This document shows positions 50,813 through 61,749 of a stretch of 64,000 nucleotides of DNA, one piece after another (position 1 is the first letter of the stretch; each line of letters starts with the position of its first letter). Made by a program: the position numbers and the translations under genes. This stretch comes from Rhizobium sp. RCAM05350 (GTDB lineage Bacteria; Pseudomonadota; Alphaproteobacteria; Rhizobiales; Rhizobiaceae). The stretch spans positions 496,001 to 560,000 of the forward strand of contig CP087974.1 of assembly GCA_024426085.1 (NCBI GenBank). The letters are read 5' to 3'. Under the pieces are notes generated by a model. It made no database searches. It had not been told where the DNA came from and saw only the letters and a program-made list of their open reading frames with translations.

Positions 50813-51689
50813 TGGACGCCTGAAGTCTCTTTGGGTGCAGGCCGGTCTTCCGGCCAGACAACCTTGATTTCGTAGCGCTTCTTCATCTCCACATAGCGCC
50901 TGTCGGCGATATCCCTGCGCCGCGCACTTTCCCAATCCGACCTGACCGCTGCTTTGACGTCGTCCAACGACGGCGCGCGGGGCGCGACTTTATCCTCGAC
51001 GAACATCAGGTGGACACCATAGGCCGAACGCACAGGCCCGAACCATTGCCCAATCGGAGCGGACGCCAGTTCCTTGGCAACCTCCCCTGTCGAAGATGGC
51101 GGCGATCATGTCGGCATTGGTAAGGTCCGCGCGCCGGCAGGGAGGGTCGGCTCTGCCCATGGCAGAGATATCTGCCGCGGGGTCAGTCCTGAGGCTGGCG
51201 AGGGCCTGTGTCGCCGCCATTTCGCCCTTGTCGCCGGGCACATCGCTCTTGAACAAAACCTGCCGGAACGCCAGTTGTGCCGGGATGCGATACTTGTCCG
51301 CGTGCGCCGTTAGATAGGCATCGAGTTCACCAGGCTTCGGCGTCAGGTCCTCGGTGCTTGGCTCGAGCAGGAACTCCATCTTCTGTTGCATGCGCCGTCG
51401 AATGACCGTGTCGTCGTGGTCGAGGCGCATGTCCGTTCCCTCTCGATAGAACACTTCTTCCTTGACATAGGCATCGATAAGACCTTGCAGCTCGGCTTCG
51501 GTGGGCGGGCGCTGCCAGGTCCGGGAAAAAGTCCCTAACATCTGGGTGAACTGGCCTTTGCCGACTTCGATAACGCGCGCCCGCGTCTGGCGGCAACTTG
51601 TCCACCTCGGAATAAAGGCCGAAGACGGCGACGCCCAGCACCAGGAACTGCACCAGCGGCTCGGTCGCTATTTTGCGAAACGTGCTCAT
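50809..51689 (-). CDS. PpiC-type peptidyl-prolyl isomerase (frameshifts)
   Basis: ATG 51689 (MSTFRKIATEPLVQFLVLG). One membrane anchor, a SurA-like region (LQGLIDAYVKEEVFYREG, RRRMQQKMEFLLE), then a parvulin domain (YRIPAQLAFRQVLF through SAYGVHLMFVEDKV). Frames are joined near 51600, 51085 and 51035. Probably a periplasmic foldase anchored in the inner membrane. It is translationally coupled to the HupE-like gene and lies 44 bp after the DUF3604 gene. Confidence 0.8.
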
Positions 51690-51732
51690 GTAACCGCCGC
51701 CCCACAAGGCGAGCGCGGATGATCTCCACGTT

Positions 51733-53708
51733 TCATGAAGGGTTGTACCAGATCGGCGACGTGAAGGCGCGCTCCTGCAGCGTCATCGTCGTGCCGGGCA
51801 GAGGCTTGACCCCGAAGCGATAGGCGTCGTAGGCGGTCCACCGCGGTGTCGGTATCTCGATCACCCGGCCGTAATAGAAAGCCCGCTGGGCGGGGTCGAA
51901 ATCCGGGTCCTTCCAGACGGCGATGAGTTCCGGGTCACCGGTGGAGTTCGTCCATGTCGTGTCGCCAGGTCCACCGTATCGCCGACGGAAGGCAGCTTGC
52001 CGTCCGCGCCGGCTTTCCGGTCATCTGACCATGCGACGTCGTAGACCTTTTCCTGCGCGTTGCCGTCCTTATCCAGCCATCCCTTGACGATCTGGTAGCG
52101 GTCGAGGTTCGCGCCGATCGGGTCTTTCAGAGCGGCAACCAGGAATGTCGGGACCTTGCCTTCGGGGGCAGCGGCGAGGTCGCCGCCCATTGGCACGCCT
52201 TTCGCGTAGCCGACATCCGCAGGCAAACGGTTCAGCGCGTCACCGGTCTCGAATTCCCAACCGCCGAAGAAGCGAACAACTATTCGAGGCCCGGTCGTCG
52301 CATAGGTTTCTTTTCGCTGCATCGCATCCCAGATCGACGCGGGTATTTTCCTGCGCCCAGACAGCCACGTACCCCGCAGCCGAGACCTCCCAGTCCATGA
52401 TTTTGACGCCCGTCTGCTTGTTATCGATAAAGGCGGCCGTCATGCGATGCGGGCTTGGTTCCTGCGGTGTTGTTTTGCCGAAGAAGTTGTCCTCCTCCAT
52501 CGCGGTCAGGCCCTGTATGGGCGTCGCTGCTGTTGATCAGCCCGAACTTGTAGGGATTGGTGCCGAACTGTTTTTCGAGCTTCAGGCCGTTTTTGTAAGC
52601 CGAACGCACATATTCGAACTCGAGCATCTCCTTCTGTCTTGGGAACGCTGCCGTCCAGATTACCCTTGTCCCAGGTTTCGAAATCCATGCGAACTCGTCG
52701 TTTGGGGACAGGAACGGGTGGGATTCCTCCAGCGCCCTTCGTTTGTGCGGCTTCGTAGAGGCGTTCCCATTTTGCACGAGTTTGCACGTAGTCTGCGTCG
52801 ATCTTCTTGCTGAACTCCTCGACGATGGGAAACATCGTGCCGTTGCTGAGATTGCCGTTGTGTGCGATCATGAGCACGCGGCCTCCGGTCTTCTGCTCGT
52901 AGGCCGCCATCCATTTCCAGAGATCGACGGGGTTGTCGCTGCCGAACGGCGGATAGACGGTGAAGGGTTCTGACCTGGCTCGCCTTGTCTGCATTGTCGG
53001 AAGATGACATTGCGATGGAGGTTGTTTCCGCCTGTGTTCGAGGTCCATTCATAGCCGATGAAAGCAGTGAAGCGGTTGGGGTCATTATACTCCTCGGCGG
53101 CGGCGATCGTTTCCTGCCACGCGCCTCGATAGGCGTCCGTTCCCGGAAAATACATGAGGTCTTTCGGGAACGTTCCATGGGAGAACGCGACGATGATTTC
53201 AATAGCGGCGTTCGCGCCGTTACTGGACTGCATCATGTCATACCATTTGCGGCCAGTCGGGTCGGCGAGCAATGAGGGCTTGCCAGCATACAGATCGGGA
53301 AAGAAGCCCATATTGTCGGAATGATCCGCGACCACCAGAAAGTCGAGAGGGCGGGAAAGCTTTGCGGGCTGGCCCGACGAGGCGGTGATCTGTTCGCCTC
53401 TGGCGAAACGGTAGGCGTCCCGAGGGCCTATCCGCGCACCCGAACGCTCCAGCATCCATCGAAAACGAAGTATGCAGATGCGTGTCTCCGAAGAACGGAC
53501 GCGTCGGGAAGTTCCGGTCAGCGTAGGGAGAGTAGGGTCGCTGTTTGGCAAAAACCCTCGCGGCCTTTTCTTTATCGATGTCGCCAATGTCGGTGTGAAC
53601 AGCCTCCTGGGACCATGCGGGTCGGCCGAGACACGTGACCAGAAGGCTGATGACAAGCGCGCTTCCACAAGCGCCATGTTTCCTGCGACCGCTGCTCAAG
53701 TCCTGCAT
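51733..53708 (-). CDS. DUF3604 family secreted protein (at least five frameshifts)
   Basis: ATG 53708, signal peptide ([19 protein letters not shown]). The DUF3604 metal-dependent-hydrolase-like core is clear: [101 protein letters not shown] and RFFGGWEF. The D-H-x-H and H-S-D sets resemble PHP phosphoesterases. It ends TSPIWYNPS at 51733. Frame changes lie near 53560, 53020, 52640, 52510, 52310 and 51960. Substrate unknown. Repaired length is about 655 aa, normal for the family. Confidence 0.82.
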
Positions 53709-53742
53709 TGTGTTCCTCCTCAAGGAAATACAGTTTCAGCTT

Positions 53743-53913
53743 TCAAGTCTGTCGTGCAATCTGCGCTCCACATCGGTGCCTGCCAAGTATTACCTTATCT
53801 AAGCGTTGATTGATTGCCCTTATTCCCGCGCCATGAACAAAAATAACAACGATCAAAAGCAGCGTCCTGAGAACAACTTCCACTACGGGTCCCGGAGTCG
53901 AAAGTTCATCCAT
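53743..53913 (-). CDS. Possible small one-span protein or channel fragment
   Basis: 56-aa open frame: MDELSTPGPVVEVVLRTLLL then IVVIFVHGAGIRAINQRLD. The hydrophobic segment ending H-G-A-G resembles the first span of small two-span ion channels, but no pore loop follows. It may be a truncated gene or chance. Confidence 0.3.
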   Translation of the reverse strand: MDELSTPGPVVEVVLRTLLLIVVIFVHGAGIRAINQRLDKVILGRHRCGAQIARQT

Positions 53914-53953
53914 GAAGTCGTCCCCATGTTTGCCGCAGCGACCAGGACGGGTG

Positions 53954-54378
53954 CTACACGCTATGTTCTGGTGACTGATCCTCGATAGCCTTGCCAAGCC
54001 AATCCAATTCAAGCGAGTAGCAGAACAACCCGAACAGCACCCCGGCCACGTAAAGAAGCTTAACGACCGCCTGGCCGAGCGGCGGAAAAACGTCCAGTCC
54101 CGGCAGATGCCGGAAGAAGATTACCGAGAAGAGCGCCGGGCGACGAAGACGCTGTGGAACGGAGGCGTGACGGGCACCCATTTGAGCCGCGTCCAGTAGA
54201 AGCAGTGCAATAGCGCAGCACTTGCTACGATGGCGAGCTGCTGGGAGAAGTCCAGTTTCTGTCGCTCCCCAAGGTGGGTCACTAGGCTGTCGAAAATCGG
54301 AAACACCATCCAGAACAGGATGAAGGCCGCAGCCGTCTGGGCAGCGAGAAGGACTGCGTAGACCCATGGTGCCGACAA
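53954..54378 (-). CDS. Hypothetical four-span membrane protein (frameshift)
   Basis: MSAPWVYAVLLAAQTAAAFILFWMVFPIFDSL (in two parts), LAIVASAALLHCFYWTRL, PALFSVIFFRHLPGLDVF and LLYVAGVLFGLFCYSLELDWLG give four likely spans in about 141 aa. One frame change near 54135. No family recognised. It lies between DUF3604 and the LssY_C gene on the same strand. Confidence 0.5.
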
Positions 54379-54517
54379 CCCCTGATCCCGACTTCAAGTT
54401 CGCGTCTCCCAACGTGCTGCCGATCTGCGATCTGCTTGATATGGCTGTAACACCGTTTCGACATCCAAGTCGGTATGGATCGAAACGCTTTGGTCCATAC
54501 CGCTAGTCGTCATTGTG

Positions 54518-55243
54518 CTATTGCGAGGCACCACTCTTCAGAACTCCAACGAGTACCTTCCCGTCCGTGAAATACGGATCGCCACCACCATTGCGACCGA
54601 CCTTGGTTGCGCTGATACCCGCGCGCTCATAGGTCATTGAAACCTGTCCGGCCTTCTGAAGGTCGCCGATGACAAGATCGCGGTCGGCATCGAGGTCCGG
54701 ACCGATGTGATGGGTGATTTCGCCCGTATCATGGCTGACGCCGACGCCACGGTCGAAACTCGCCGAACCCAGCCAGAGCGATCGACCGTCGGCTCCGAAA
54801 GCGTTCGTCATCCAGAAGCGAACATGGTGTCTCTCGTCCGCGCTTCTGCCAACGGACTTCTCGAAGGCGACATCTTGCTTGCGACCCTCGAACACCACGC
54901 GCTGACCGGGGCGTCCAGGTCCGGACGGTCGAGCACGACGCTCAATCCGATCTCGACCGAGGAGCGCAACGTGATCTGATCGGCCGGATCCCAGTCGGCT
55001 GCTGCAAAGGCTCGGACGAGCTGCTCCCTTTGTTCCGACCAGACCGACGTTGATGGGATCGCCCGGAATGTCCTGTTCCGTCGTCGTGACCATCCTGCTG
55101 AATCCTGCCAGTCGGCGACTATCATGGAAAATCCAGAGTTCGGGAATGAGAAAGTAGCAGACCGACAAATACGTGACGACGATGGCGATGGCTAAGCCCG
55201 CCGCAATCTGCATTCTGCTTCGATGGATCCCGGTCACTGGCAT
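54518..55243 (-). CDS. LssY C-terminal-domain protein (compensating frameshifts)
   Basis: One N-terminal span (MQIAAGLAIAIVVTYLSVCYF) then an LssY_C domain: GDPINVGLVGTKEQLVRAF, AADWDPADQITLRSSVEIG, VVLDRPDLDAPVSA, FEGRKQDVAFEKSVGRS, RHHVRFW, LWLGSASFDRGVGVSHDTG, ITHHIGPDLDADRD. The middle stretch (about 54905-55045) is in another frame, so two indels cancel. ATG 55243 or 55213. The role of the domain is unknown; it is found in lipid/phosphatase-linked proteins. The gap 55265-55588 beyond it holds no gene I can support. Confidence 0.75.
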   Translation of the reverse strand: MPVTGIHRSRMQIAAGLAIAIVVTYLSVCYFLIPELWIFHDSRRLAGFSRMVTTTEQDIPGDPINVGLVGTKGAARPSLCSSRLGSGRSDHVALLGRDRIERRARPSGPGRPGQRVVFEGRKQDVAFEKSVGRSADERHHVRFWMTNAFGADGRSLWLGSASFDRGVGVSHDTGEITHHIGPDLDADRDLVIGDLQKAGQVSMTYERAGISATKVGRNGGGDPYFTDGKVLVGVLKSGASQ

Positions 55244-55588
55244 CGGCTCGGCGAAGCCCCACAATTAGCGGTGCGGAGGGCGACTATCGACATGGATGCT
55301 CATAAGACCGACCACACCCAAACGGGCCGCCATTCGAGTATTGAAACTGACAGAAGCGCCACCATATTCCGCTGCCAGTGGACTAACAAGTGAGGCTAGC
55401 TCTCTCAGCTTATGCCGTCATGCGGTCCCTGCCATGGCGCAACGGGACGCGACCGGGCGTGTGATCTTAATCGAGCCGCCACGAGACCGAACGAGGCGAG
55501 CTGCCCGCCCATTCCATAGTGGACCTGCCTCCCGCCTGAGACAGGCGGCGGATGGCGTCGTACAGTGGCGTGCCGCCCCAGCCTCCGG

Positions 55589-55881
55589 TCAGTCGACCAT
55601 CATATCCGGCGACCATGGCGGCTCGTATACCAGGCGCACCTCAACGGACTTCGATGCGGACGTCTCGAGTCGCACTCCCTGACGGCGTCGACAAGGTACT
55701 CTGCCGCCGGACAACCTTTGGTCGTGGTCGTCATGTCAATGACCATGGTGCTGTCTTCACGGGCCACTATATTGTAGATGAGGCCGATATCGACGACGCT
55801 GCGCCCGATTTCGGGATCGATGACGATCCGGAGTGCATCCCGGACCATGTTCTCAACTGCGTCTCCGGCCCTCACCGTCAT
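55589..55881 (-). CDS. DUF59/MIP18-type iron-sulfur assembly factor (frameshift)
   Basis: ATG 55881 overlaps the DUF2249 stop (ATGA). RDALRIVIDPEIGRSVVDIGLIYNI and MTTTTKGCPAAEYLVDAV are the SufT/PaaD-type DUF59 marks, including the conserved Cys in KGCP. A frame change near 55672 leads to VEVRLVYEPPWSPDMMVD. About 96 aa. It likely helps build an Fe-S or other metal site in the neighbouring nor/nir machinery. Confidence 0.78.
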
Positions 55882-56385
55882 CGAGCCGCCCCTGCCCGGA
55901 TCATCATCCGGAATGTGCTGCCCTCATCATCGAAGTTTCCGGCCCACTGGTGACCACGTTTCGTGAGTTCCGGGTAGAGGAAGAGCGGTTCGCGTGCCAG
56001 AAGGGCGAACAGAACCTGACCCTCGGCCATCTGTTCGATCTCGCCGAGGATCCGAACCATAGGCTCGGGTGGCGGGAGGTCTGTGAGATCGAGCTCGACG
56101 GTCGGATCAGCCCATACTTCAGGTGAAATCGCCCCCTCCGAGACAACGACCGCCTCCTGTTTCGGGGTGAACCTCACTTCGAAATCACCACCGTCGATCT
56201 CGAGGACTTCGTGGTCGAACCCCTGCCCGGCCATCACCGCGAAAAGCGGTTGCGGGCGAAAGGTTGCAGAACAGCTTCAATCCCTCGCCTGGTGCCAGAC
56301 CACGCACTGCGGACATGATGGCTTGGAACGGTTCACCACCGTCACGCAGGATTGGCCGGACGTCGAGTTCTGCGAATTGTGTCAT
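55878..56385 (-). CDS. Two-domain DUF2249 protein (frameshift)
   Basis: ATG 56385 ([20 protein letters not shown]) overlaps the stop of the membrane gene (ATGA). First domain: VRGLAPGEGLKLF, PQPLFAVMAGQGFDHEVLEIDGGDFEVRF. Second domain: ELDLTDLPPPEPMVRILGEI, AEGQVLFALLAREPLFLYPEL, FRMMIR. Frames are joined near 56262. DUF2249 is a TusA/SirA-like fold common next to hemerythrin and nor genes; the function is unknown. Confidence 0.76.
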
Positions 56386-57747
56386 TGCTGGTCTCCTCGT
56401 TGAAATGTTGGAATAATGAGATGGGGCCTGACCGCCCCGGCAGGCAGCCGTAGCGCCGGATTGGCGCACGCAAGCCGACGAGCCTGGACGTACTCGAAGA
56501 CGAGTCCAACAATCGCCAGCATCTGATAAGCGCAGGCCACCCTGAACAGGCTTGCAAGACCGAGGGCGAGGCAAACAGCGCCCGCTGCCACCTGCGACGA
56601 AATACATCCAGAACCAGGTGGGCGCCCTGACCTCGTTCACAAGATCCTGAACGCGGAACTGGCCGCTTTCCCATGACGGGACCGTAGCATTCCAGCCACG
56701 TCAGGAACGGCACGATCTTGTAGAGCTGGCCGAGACCGAGTCCCGACAGCCAGCCGAAAACCAGGAGGTGAAAGGCTGAGGCGACCAACCGGGCAGGTTC
56801 GCTGAAAAGGAATGCGACGACCAAAACTGCAACGCCTGCAAGAAGAAATCCCAACGCGACGCTGCTCGCGGTGGTGTTGAGTTCCAAGACTTTCCGCCGC
56901 CTTGCCCGGTAGATCAACGCGACATCACGGATGTAGACCGCCACCACTGTCAGGGTCAGCGCAATAGCCACCGCAAGGACGTAGCCGAATACCAGGGAAG
57001 CCATGAGGTTCAGGACCAACGCGCTCACCAGGAGCAGACATGCCGTCATGCCGAGCCACAGCACAGGTCTACCTGCTGCAGGGCCGCCTTCGGGAGCAAG
57101 CATGAACATCGTGAAAAGGCGGTAGCTCACGCCGATCGCGGTCAACGTCATCCAGCCGAACAGGCCGAAGCCAGCATGGAATGGCACTCCGATCGCCAGA
57201 AGGTCGCCGAAGATTGGAGGAATCATGAGACCCCGAAAGGGTCGTTGCGAATGCCGAACCCAGCACGACAGTCAGTGCCAGCGAACCCAGGCCCAGGACA
57301 ACAAGTCTGCCCGGCACGTTCAGGGGACGCGCCGAAGCGAACGTAGCCAGAAAAGACACGATCAACACACCGAAGCCGATCGCAAGCAGCAAGGCTCCGC
57401 AGGGGAGCACCGTGGGATCGACGGCTATCCGGCCTCCCAATCCAAGGAAGCCGGATAGCAGGCAGGACAGTCCAGCCAAAATTGCTGCCAACGAAGGAGC
57501 CGCGACCCAGGGCGCCCGCAGCGGCTTCGCCACGAGGACCGGCACGAACTGCAGCAGCAGCGCTGCAGAATAAAAGGCCAAGCCAACCGATCACCAGCAA
57601 GTGGACGACGACGAGTGTGTCCGGGTCTTCGACGGAGGCGGCGGGATAGCCAAATCCCGCGGCCATTAGAACAACCGCGGACAGGAGCGATGTCAGCGCC
57701 GCGGCGAAGTAGGACATCGTCCAACGTGAAATTGCCGCCCCGATCAT
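56382..57747 (-). CDS. Polytopic membrane protein resembling heme-copper oxidase subunit I (frameshifts)
   Basis: About 453 aa with around 12 spans. ATG 57747 ([18 protein letters not shown]). Blocks such as [68 protein letters not shown] have spaced His-x-G-W patterns like those of cbb3/NnrS-type proteins. Whether heme ligands are complete cannot be judged. Frames are joined near 57575, 57235 and 56640. It is coupled to the DUF2249 and DUF59 genes downstream. Probable role in NO or denitrification, inferred from context. Confidence 0.6.
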
Positions 57748-57774
57748 GACACCGCTCCCGTTCGTTCAATAGGG

Positions 57775-58047
57775 TCAGTTGCCGCAGCCGCCGCCGCAAC
57801 ATGAACTGTCAAGCCGCTTGATTTCGACGCGCCAGACCTCAGGACCGGATTCCAGATAGGCCCAGTCGAAATCGTCAGGATACCGGGATTGAATCTGCAT
57901 ATGGAGCGGTCTCGGATCGTGATCGCTGGTCACGTGCATGGCTTTCCCCGGCTCCAGCGTCTTCAGGACACCGAAGATTGCACTGTGCCGATACTGCGGA
58001 GAAATCGTGCGGACGTCGATGAGAGGTGGGGCTTGCAAGTCGGTCAT
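57775..58047 (-). CDS. Single-domain DUF2249 protein with Cys/Gly tail
   Basis: 90 aa, intact, ATG 58047 (MTDLQAPPLIDVRTISP). DUF2249 core: IFGVLKTLEPGKAMHVTSDHDPRPLHMQIQ and WAYLESGPEVWRVEIKRL. The tail CCGGGCGN ends with a cysteine cluster that could hold a metal. Located 27 bp before the oxidase-like membrane gene, so first of the coupled group. Confidence 0.78.
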   Translation of the reverse strand: MTDLQAPPLIDVRTISPQYRHSAIFGVLKTLEPGKAMHVTSDHDPRPLHMQIQSRYPDDFDWAYLESGPEVWRVEIKRLDSSCCGGGCGN

Positions 58048-58175
58048 GTCGGTTTTCCGTGTTCGAGTTGGTTCGAGGGCAATCGGTCGAGAACCCTGGA
58101 AAAAGGATATGCCGCTGGCCCACAGCCAACTTTGTTCCTCAGCAAACATCCTGTCATGTTTTTCAAAGCGATGAC

Positions 58176-58189
58176 TTGCGATGGATCAA
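58176..58189. promoter_or_regulatory. FNR/NnrR-type box between DUF2249 and hemN
   Basis: TTGCGATGGATCAA, hybrid halves TTGCG and ATCAA as at nnrR. Centre 70 bp before hemN ATG 58253 and 135 bp from the divergent DUF2249 gene. Confidence 0.68.
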
Positions 58190-58252
58190 AGACAGGCTGC
58201 CGCAGCGCGACTATCGCTTGAAGAACGAAATATCGACAGGATGGAGCATCAG

Positions 58253-59602
58253 ATGACCAGGACATTGATCGAAAAGTACGGCGAAGCTCGGCTCCCACGC
58301 TACACGAGCTATCCGACAGCGCCCGTCTTCTCCCCCGAGATCGGCCCGGCTCATTGTGCGAAATGGATAAGCGCAGTGCCGTCCGGTGAGAGCACGTCCC
58401 TCTACCTGCATATCCCCTTCTGTCGCTCGATGTGCTGGTATTGCGGCTGTCACACCACGATCACCGAACGCGATCAGCCGATACTGACTACCTCGACGTG
58501 CTCCAGAGAGAGATAGCACTGGTCGGGGAAGCACGACGAGATCGGCTCAATGTTGGCGAGATACATTTCGGCGGCGGCACACCGACCATCGTGAAGCCCG
58601 AGGAGTTCATCGCGCTGATGGGAGTCCTTCGCTCAAACTTCGCCGTTGGCCCCGCCACGCGTCTCCGTGGAGATCGATCCGAGGACCTTGTCAGACGAAA
58701 TGGCGAGTGTTTTGGGTCAGACGGGCGTCACCCGCGCAAGCCTCGGCGTTCAGAGCTTCGATCCGGTCGTTCAAAAGGCGATCAACCGGGTACAGTCCGA
58801 GGAAACGACCGCCGGGACAGTCGACAGGCTGAGGGCGAATGGCATCAAGGCGATCAATTTCGATCTCATCTACGGTCTGCCATTCCAAGACGTCCGATCA
58901 TGTGTTGATACCGTGGAGCGGGCCATCAAGATGCGACCCGACCGCTTCGCCGTATTCGGATACGCGCACGTCCCCAACTTCAAGAAGCATCAAAGGCTCA
59001 TCGACGAGAATGCTCTCGCAGGCGCGCACGAACGGAACCAGCAGGCAGAAGCAATCGCGGAGGCCCTTGTGAGTGCTGGCTACAAGCGCATCGGATTGGA
59101 TCATTTTGCACTCCCGGAAGACGATCTGGCCATGGCGTCGGATAACGGTCGCCTCCACAGGAACTTCCAAGGTTATACGACGGACGAATGCCGGACCCTG
59201 ATCGGCTTTGGTGCATCCTCGATCGGGCGTTTCGCCGAGGGCTACGTCCAGAACGAGGTGCCGCTCGGTCTCTACGCCCGGCGCATTGCGGATGGCGGAC
59301 TGGCCACGACGAAGGGATATGCCCTCACGTCCGAGGATCGGCTCCGCGCCGATGTGATCGAGCGATTGATGTGCGATTTCGGTGTCGACCTGAATGACAT
59401 TGCTGCATCCCACGGTTTCGATCCAGCGCTCCTGTGGGGCGGGAACACCAAGCTCCGGGAACTGATTGACGACGGGGTGGCGACACTGGACGCCGGACAT
59501 CTGCGCGTAAGTGACCGCAACCGATTCATGATCCGCGCCGTGGCATCGGCTTTCGACGCCTATTTCGGAAACGCAGGCCGAGGTTTCAGCAAGGCGGCGT
59601 AG
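58253..59602 (+). CDS. hemN: HemN, oxygen-independent coproporphyrinogen III oxidase (frameshifts)
   Basis: Radical-SAM enzyme making protoporphyrinogen without oxygen. ATG 58253 follows GGAG at six bases. EARLPRYTSYPTAPVF opens it. The cluster motif is CRSMCWYCGCH, and the SAM region is IHFGGGTPTIV. Further family marks are VSVEIDPRTLSDEM, SLGVQSFDPVVQKAINR, FDLIYGLPFQ and GLDHFALPEDDLA. Extra bases lie near 58487 and 58655. Repaired length is about 449 aa, as in HemN. Confidence 0.93.
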
Positions 59603-59790
59603 GGATAGCGCACGATCTTCGGGCACGCGCAATTTGATTTGTAGACAGCCACGCGGCAGTGGAGACGGAACACTTCGCTACCTCAACAGAACAACCCAAA
59701 ATTTGGACCAATTGAACCAGATACTGGATTGATGAGGGCGTGGCAAAATTCGTGCGACCAAGATTGGTGGCAATTCCTATCCAATCATGC

Positions 59791-59824
59791 GAAGACCCGG
59801 CAAGCCGCCACTTGCCGGGTCTTC
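59791..59824. terminator. Bidirectional terminator between hemN and norD
   Basis: A perfect 14-bp stem, GAAGACCCGGCAAG/CTTGCCGGGTCTTC, with loop CCGCCA, between two convergent stops. The rest of the 240-bp gap holds no gene. Confidence 0.8.
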
Positions 59825-59842
59825 GTCGTGCCGGACTTTCCT

Positions 59843-61742
59843 CTAGCCCGTAAGGCCGCGATAGATCGACGGCAACGCGCTGGGGAGCTTGGAGACGTTC
59901 CCAACCAGAGCAAATCCGTTCCGTCCGAACATGCCGGGCAGGTAACTCCTGGCGTCCTTGTCGACGGTGACCGCGAACACGTTGACCCCTGCTTTCCGAG
60001 CGTCACTGACCGCATGCCTGCTGTCTTCCAACGCGAACCGACCTTCGTAGTGGTCGACGTCGTTCGGCTTGCCGTCCGTGAGAATAAGCAGGAGACGCTT
60101 GCGGTTGGGCTGCATGGCAAGCGCCTGGGTGGAATGACGTATCGCTGCGCCGAGCCGCGTGTAGTAACCGGGTTTGAGGCCTGCAATGCGGCTTTCCACT
60201 AGCTCGTTCATGGGCTCGCCGAAGTTCTTGACGGTCTCGATACGCACCCACGAGCGGCGGCGGGAGGTGAACGTCAGGATGGAGTGATTGGTGCCGCAGG
60301 CAGAGAGACCGTGCGAAAGGACAAGCAGTGCTTCTTTCTCGACGTCCAGCACCCGGCGGTTGTCGAGCCAAGCGTCCGTAGAAAGCGAAACATCCACCAG
60401 GATCGTCACCGCAAGATCATTCGCCTGGGGACGGCTAAGTAGATGAATCCTGTCGCTTCCCTCCCCGCCTGCTGCCAGATCGGCACGCATCCGCACAACG
60501 GCATCGAGATCGAGGTCATTGCCGTCTAGTTGAGACCTCAGGATTTCACGGCCGGGACGGAGGGCTTCGAACTGCCGTCGCACCTTTCTAACGAGACTGC
60601 GGGTATGTTCCGTCTGCCAATCCCCGGCAGAAGCCGCCATGGCATCGGTGGCAAACACGCTGCAATAGTCCGGCATGTAGCAGCCCTTGCGATAGTTCCA
60701 CTCCGGATATGTCAGTGCGGCGGTGATCGACGCCGGGTCCACCGCTTCTGGCGGCAGGTCCCAGATCGAAACGGAACTTGGCCGAAGGCCGCTCCTTCTT
60801 CTGCCCCAGCTTCACTTCGTCGAGGTCGTTAGCTGCTTTTTCGTCAGGATCCTGCTGGTCGTCGGTGGGACGATCGACGTTGACCATGTCCGCCATGGCG
60901 AGGATTTTCTCAGATCGGTTCAGTACGAAGGAACTTCGATCGCTCCGCCCGGCGTCCTCCTCATCGCGTTCGCCCCTGAAACGCTTCATCGTTCCGGTTG
61001 CCGGGTGGGCGTCGCCCCTTGGCTCCTCGTCCTTCGACGAGGACGGAGTTTCGCGCCCGACTTCGAACTCCGGCCAGAGCGGCACGGCCATCATCGGCTG
61101 ATAGCCGGGTGGCGCGACAGCGGGGAATATGGCCTTGAGACCGCAGTCGGCCCGACCAGCTCCCTCGGAGAGAAGGCCAAGGATCTGGTTCTCCACCAGA
61201 CGCTCGACCGGAGGCAGAATGCCGCGGGTACGAGACGCAAGCGTCGCCTTGCAGAGTTTGCCGTAGCGGTCTCGAAGACCGGGAAAAAGGTGAAGGACTT
61301 TCCTGACGGTCTTTCTGGCCGCTTCTATGCTTTCGACGTCACGGCGAAGCGGATCATGGTGACGGGGATTTCCCAACGGCATCACCGCCATCATGACCGA
61401 AAGCCAGATGTAGAGATCGTGGTTCAGGGCCCGATCGGGAAAGATATCGACGATAGGCGGGAGCATGACCGCACCCAGGTCCCGGCTGGCTCTTGCGACC
61501 CTTTCCTGACCAAGGCCAACCAATTGCCTGAGGCGAAGGCGGTGGGAAGACGTGCGGGCGTGGGCCGGGGATACCTGGACGGAGGATCCGCCACCGAAGC
61601 CTCGGAAGCACGATCCGAGTATCGGTTTGAGTTCTTCGAACGTGACAGCGTGCTCGCGATGACGCGGCGTGCTCGCTGTCGTTCCGACCAAGCGGTGCCA
61701 GGCCTTGCCGACAGTCTCCTCCAGTTCCAGGAAATCCAGCAC
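59843..61742 (-). CDS. norD: NorD, von Willebrand A protein for NO reductase (frameshift)
   Basis: Needed, with NorQ, to make active NO reductase. It starts at GTG 61742 behind GAGG, eight bases from the norQ stop. DFLELEETVGKAWHRLVG opens it, and a long helical middle follows (HDLYIWLSVMMAVM, GILPPVERLVENQILG). The C-terminal vWA domain has the MIDAS set VDVSLSTDAW, then LLLILTDGKPND. The frame changes near 60740. Repaired length is about 633 aa. Confidence 0.91.
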
Positions 61743-61749
61743 AACAACC

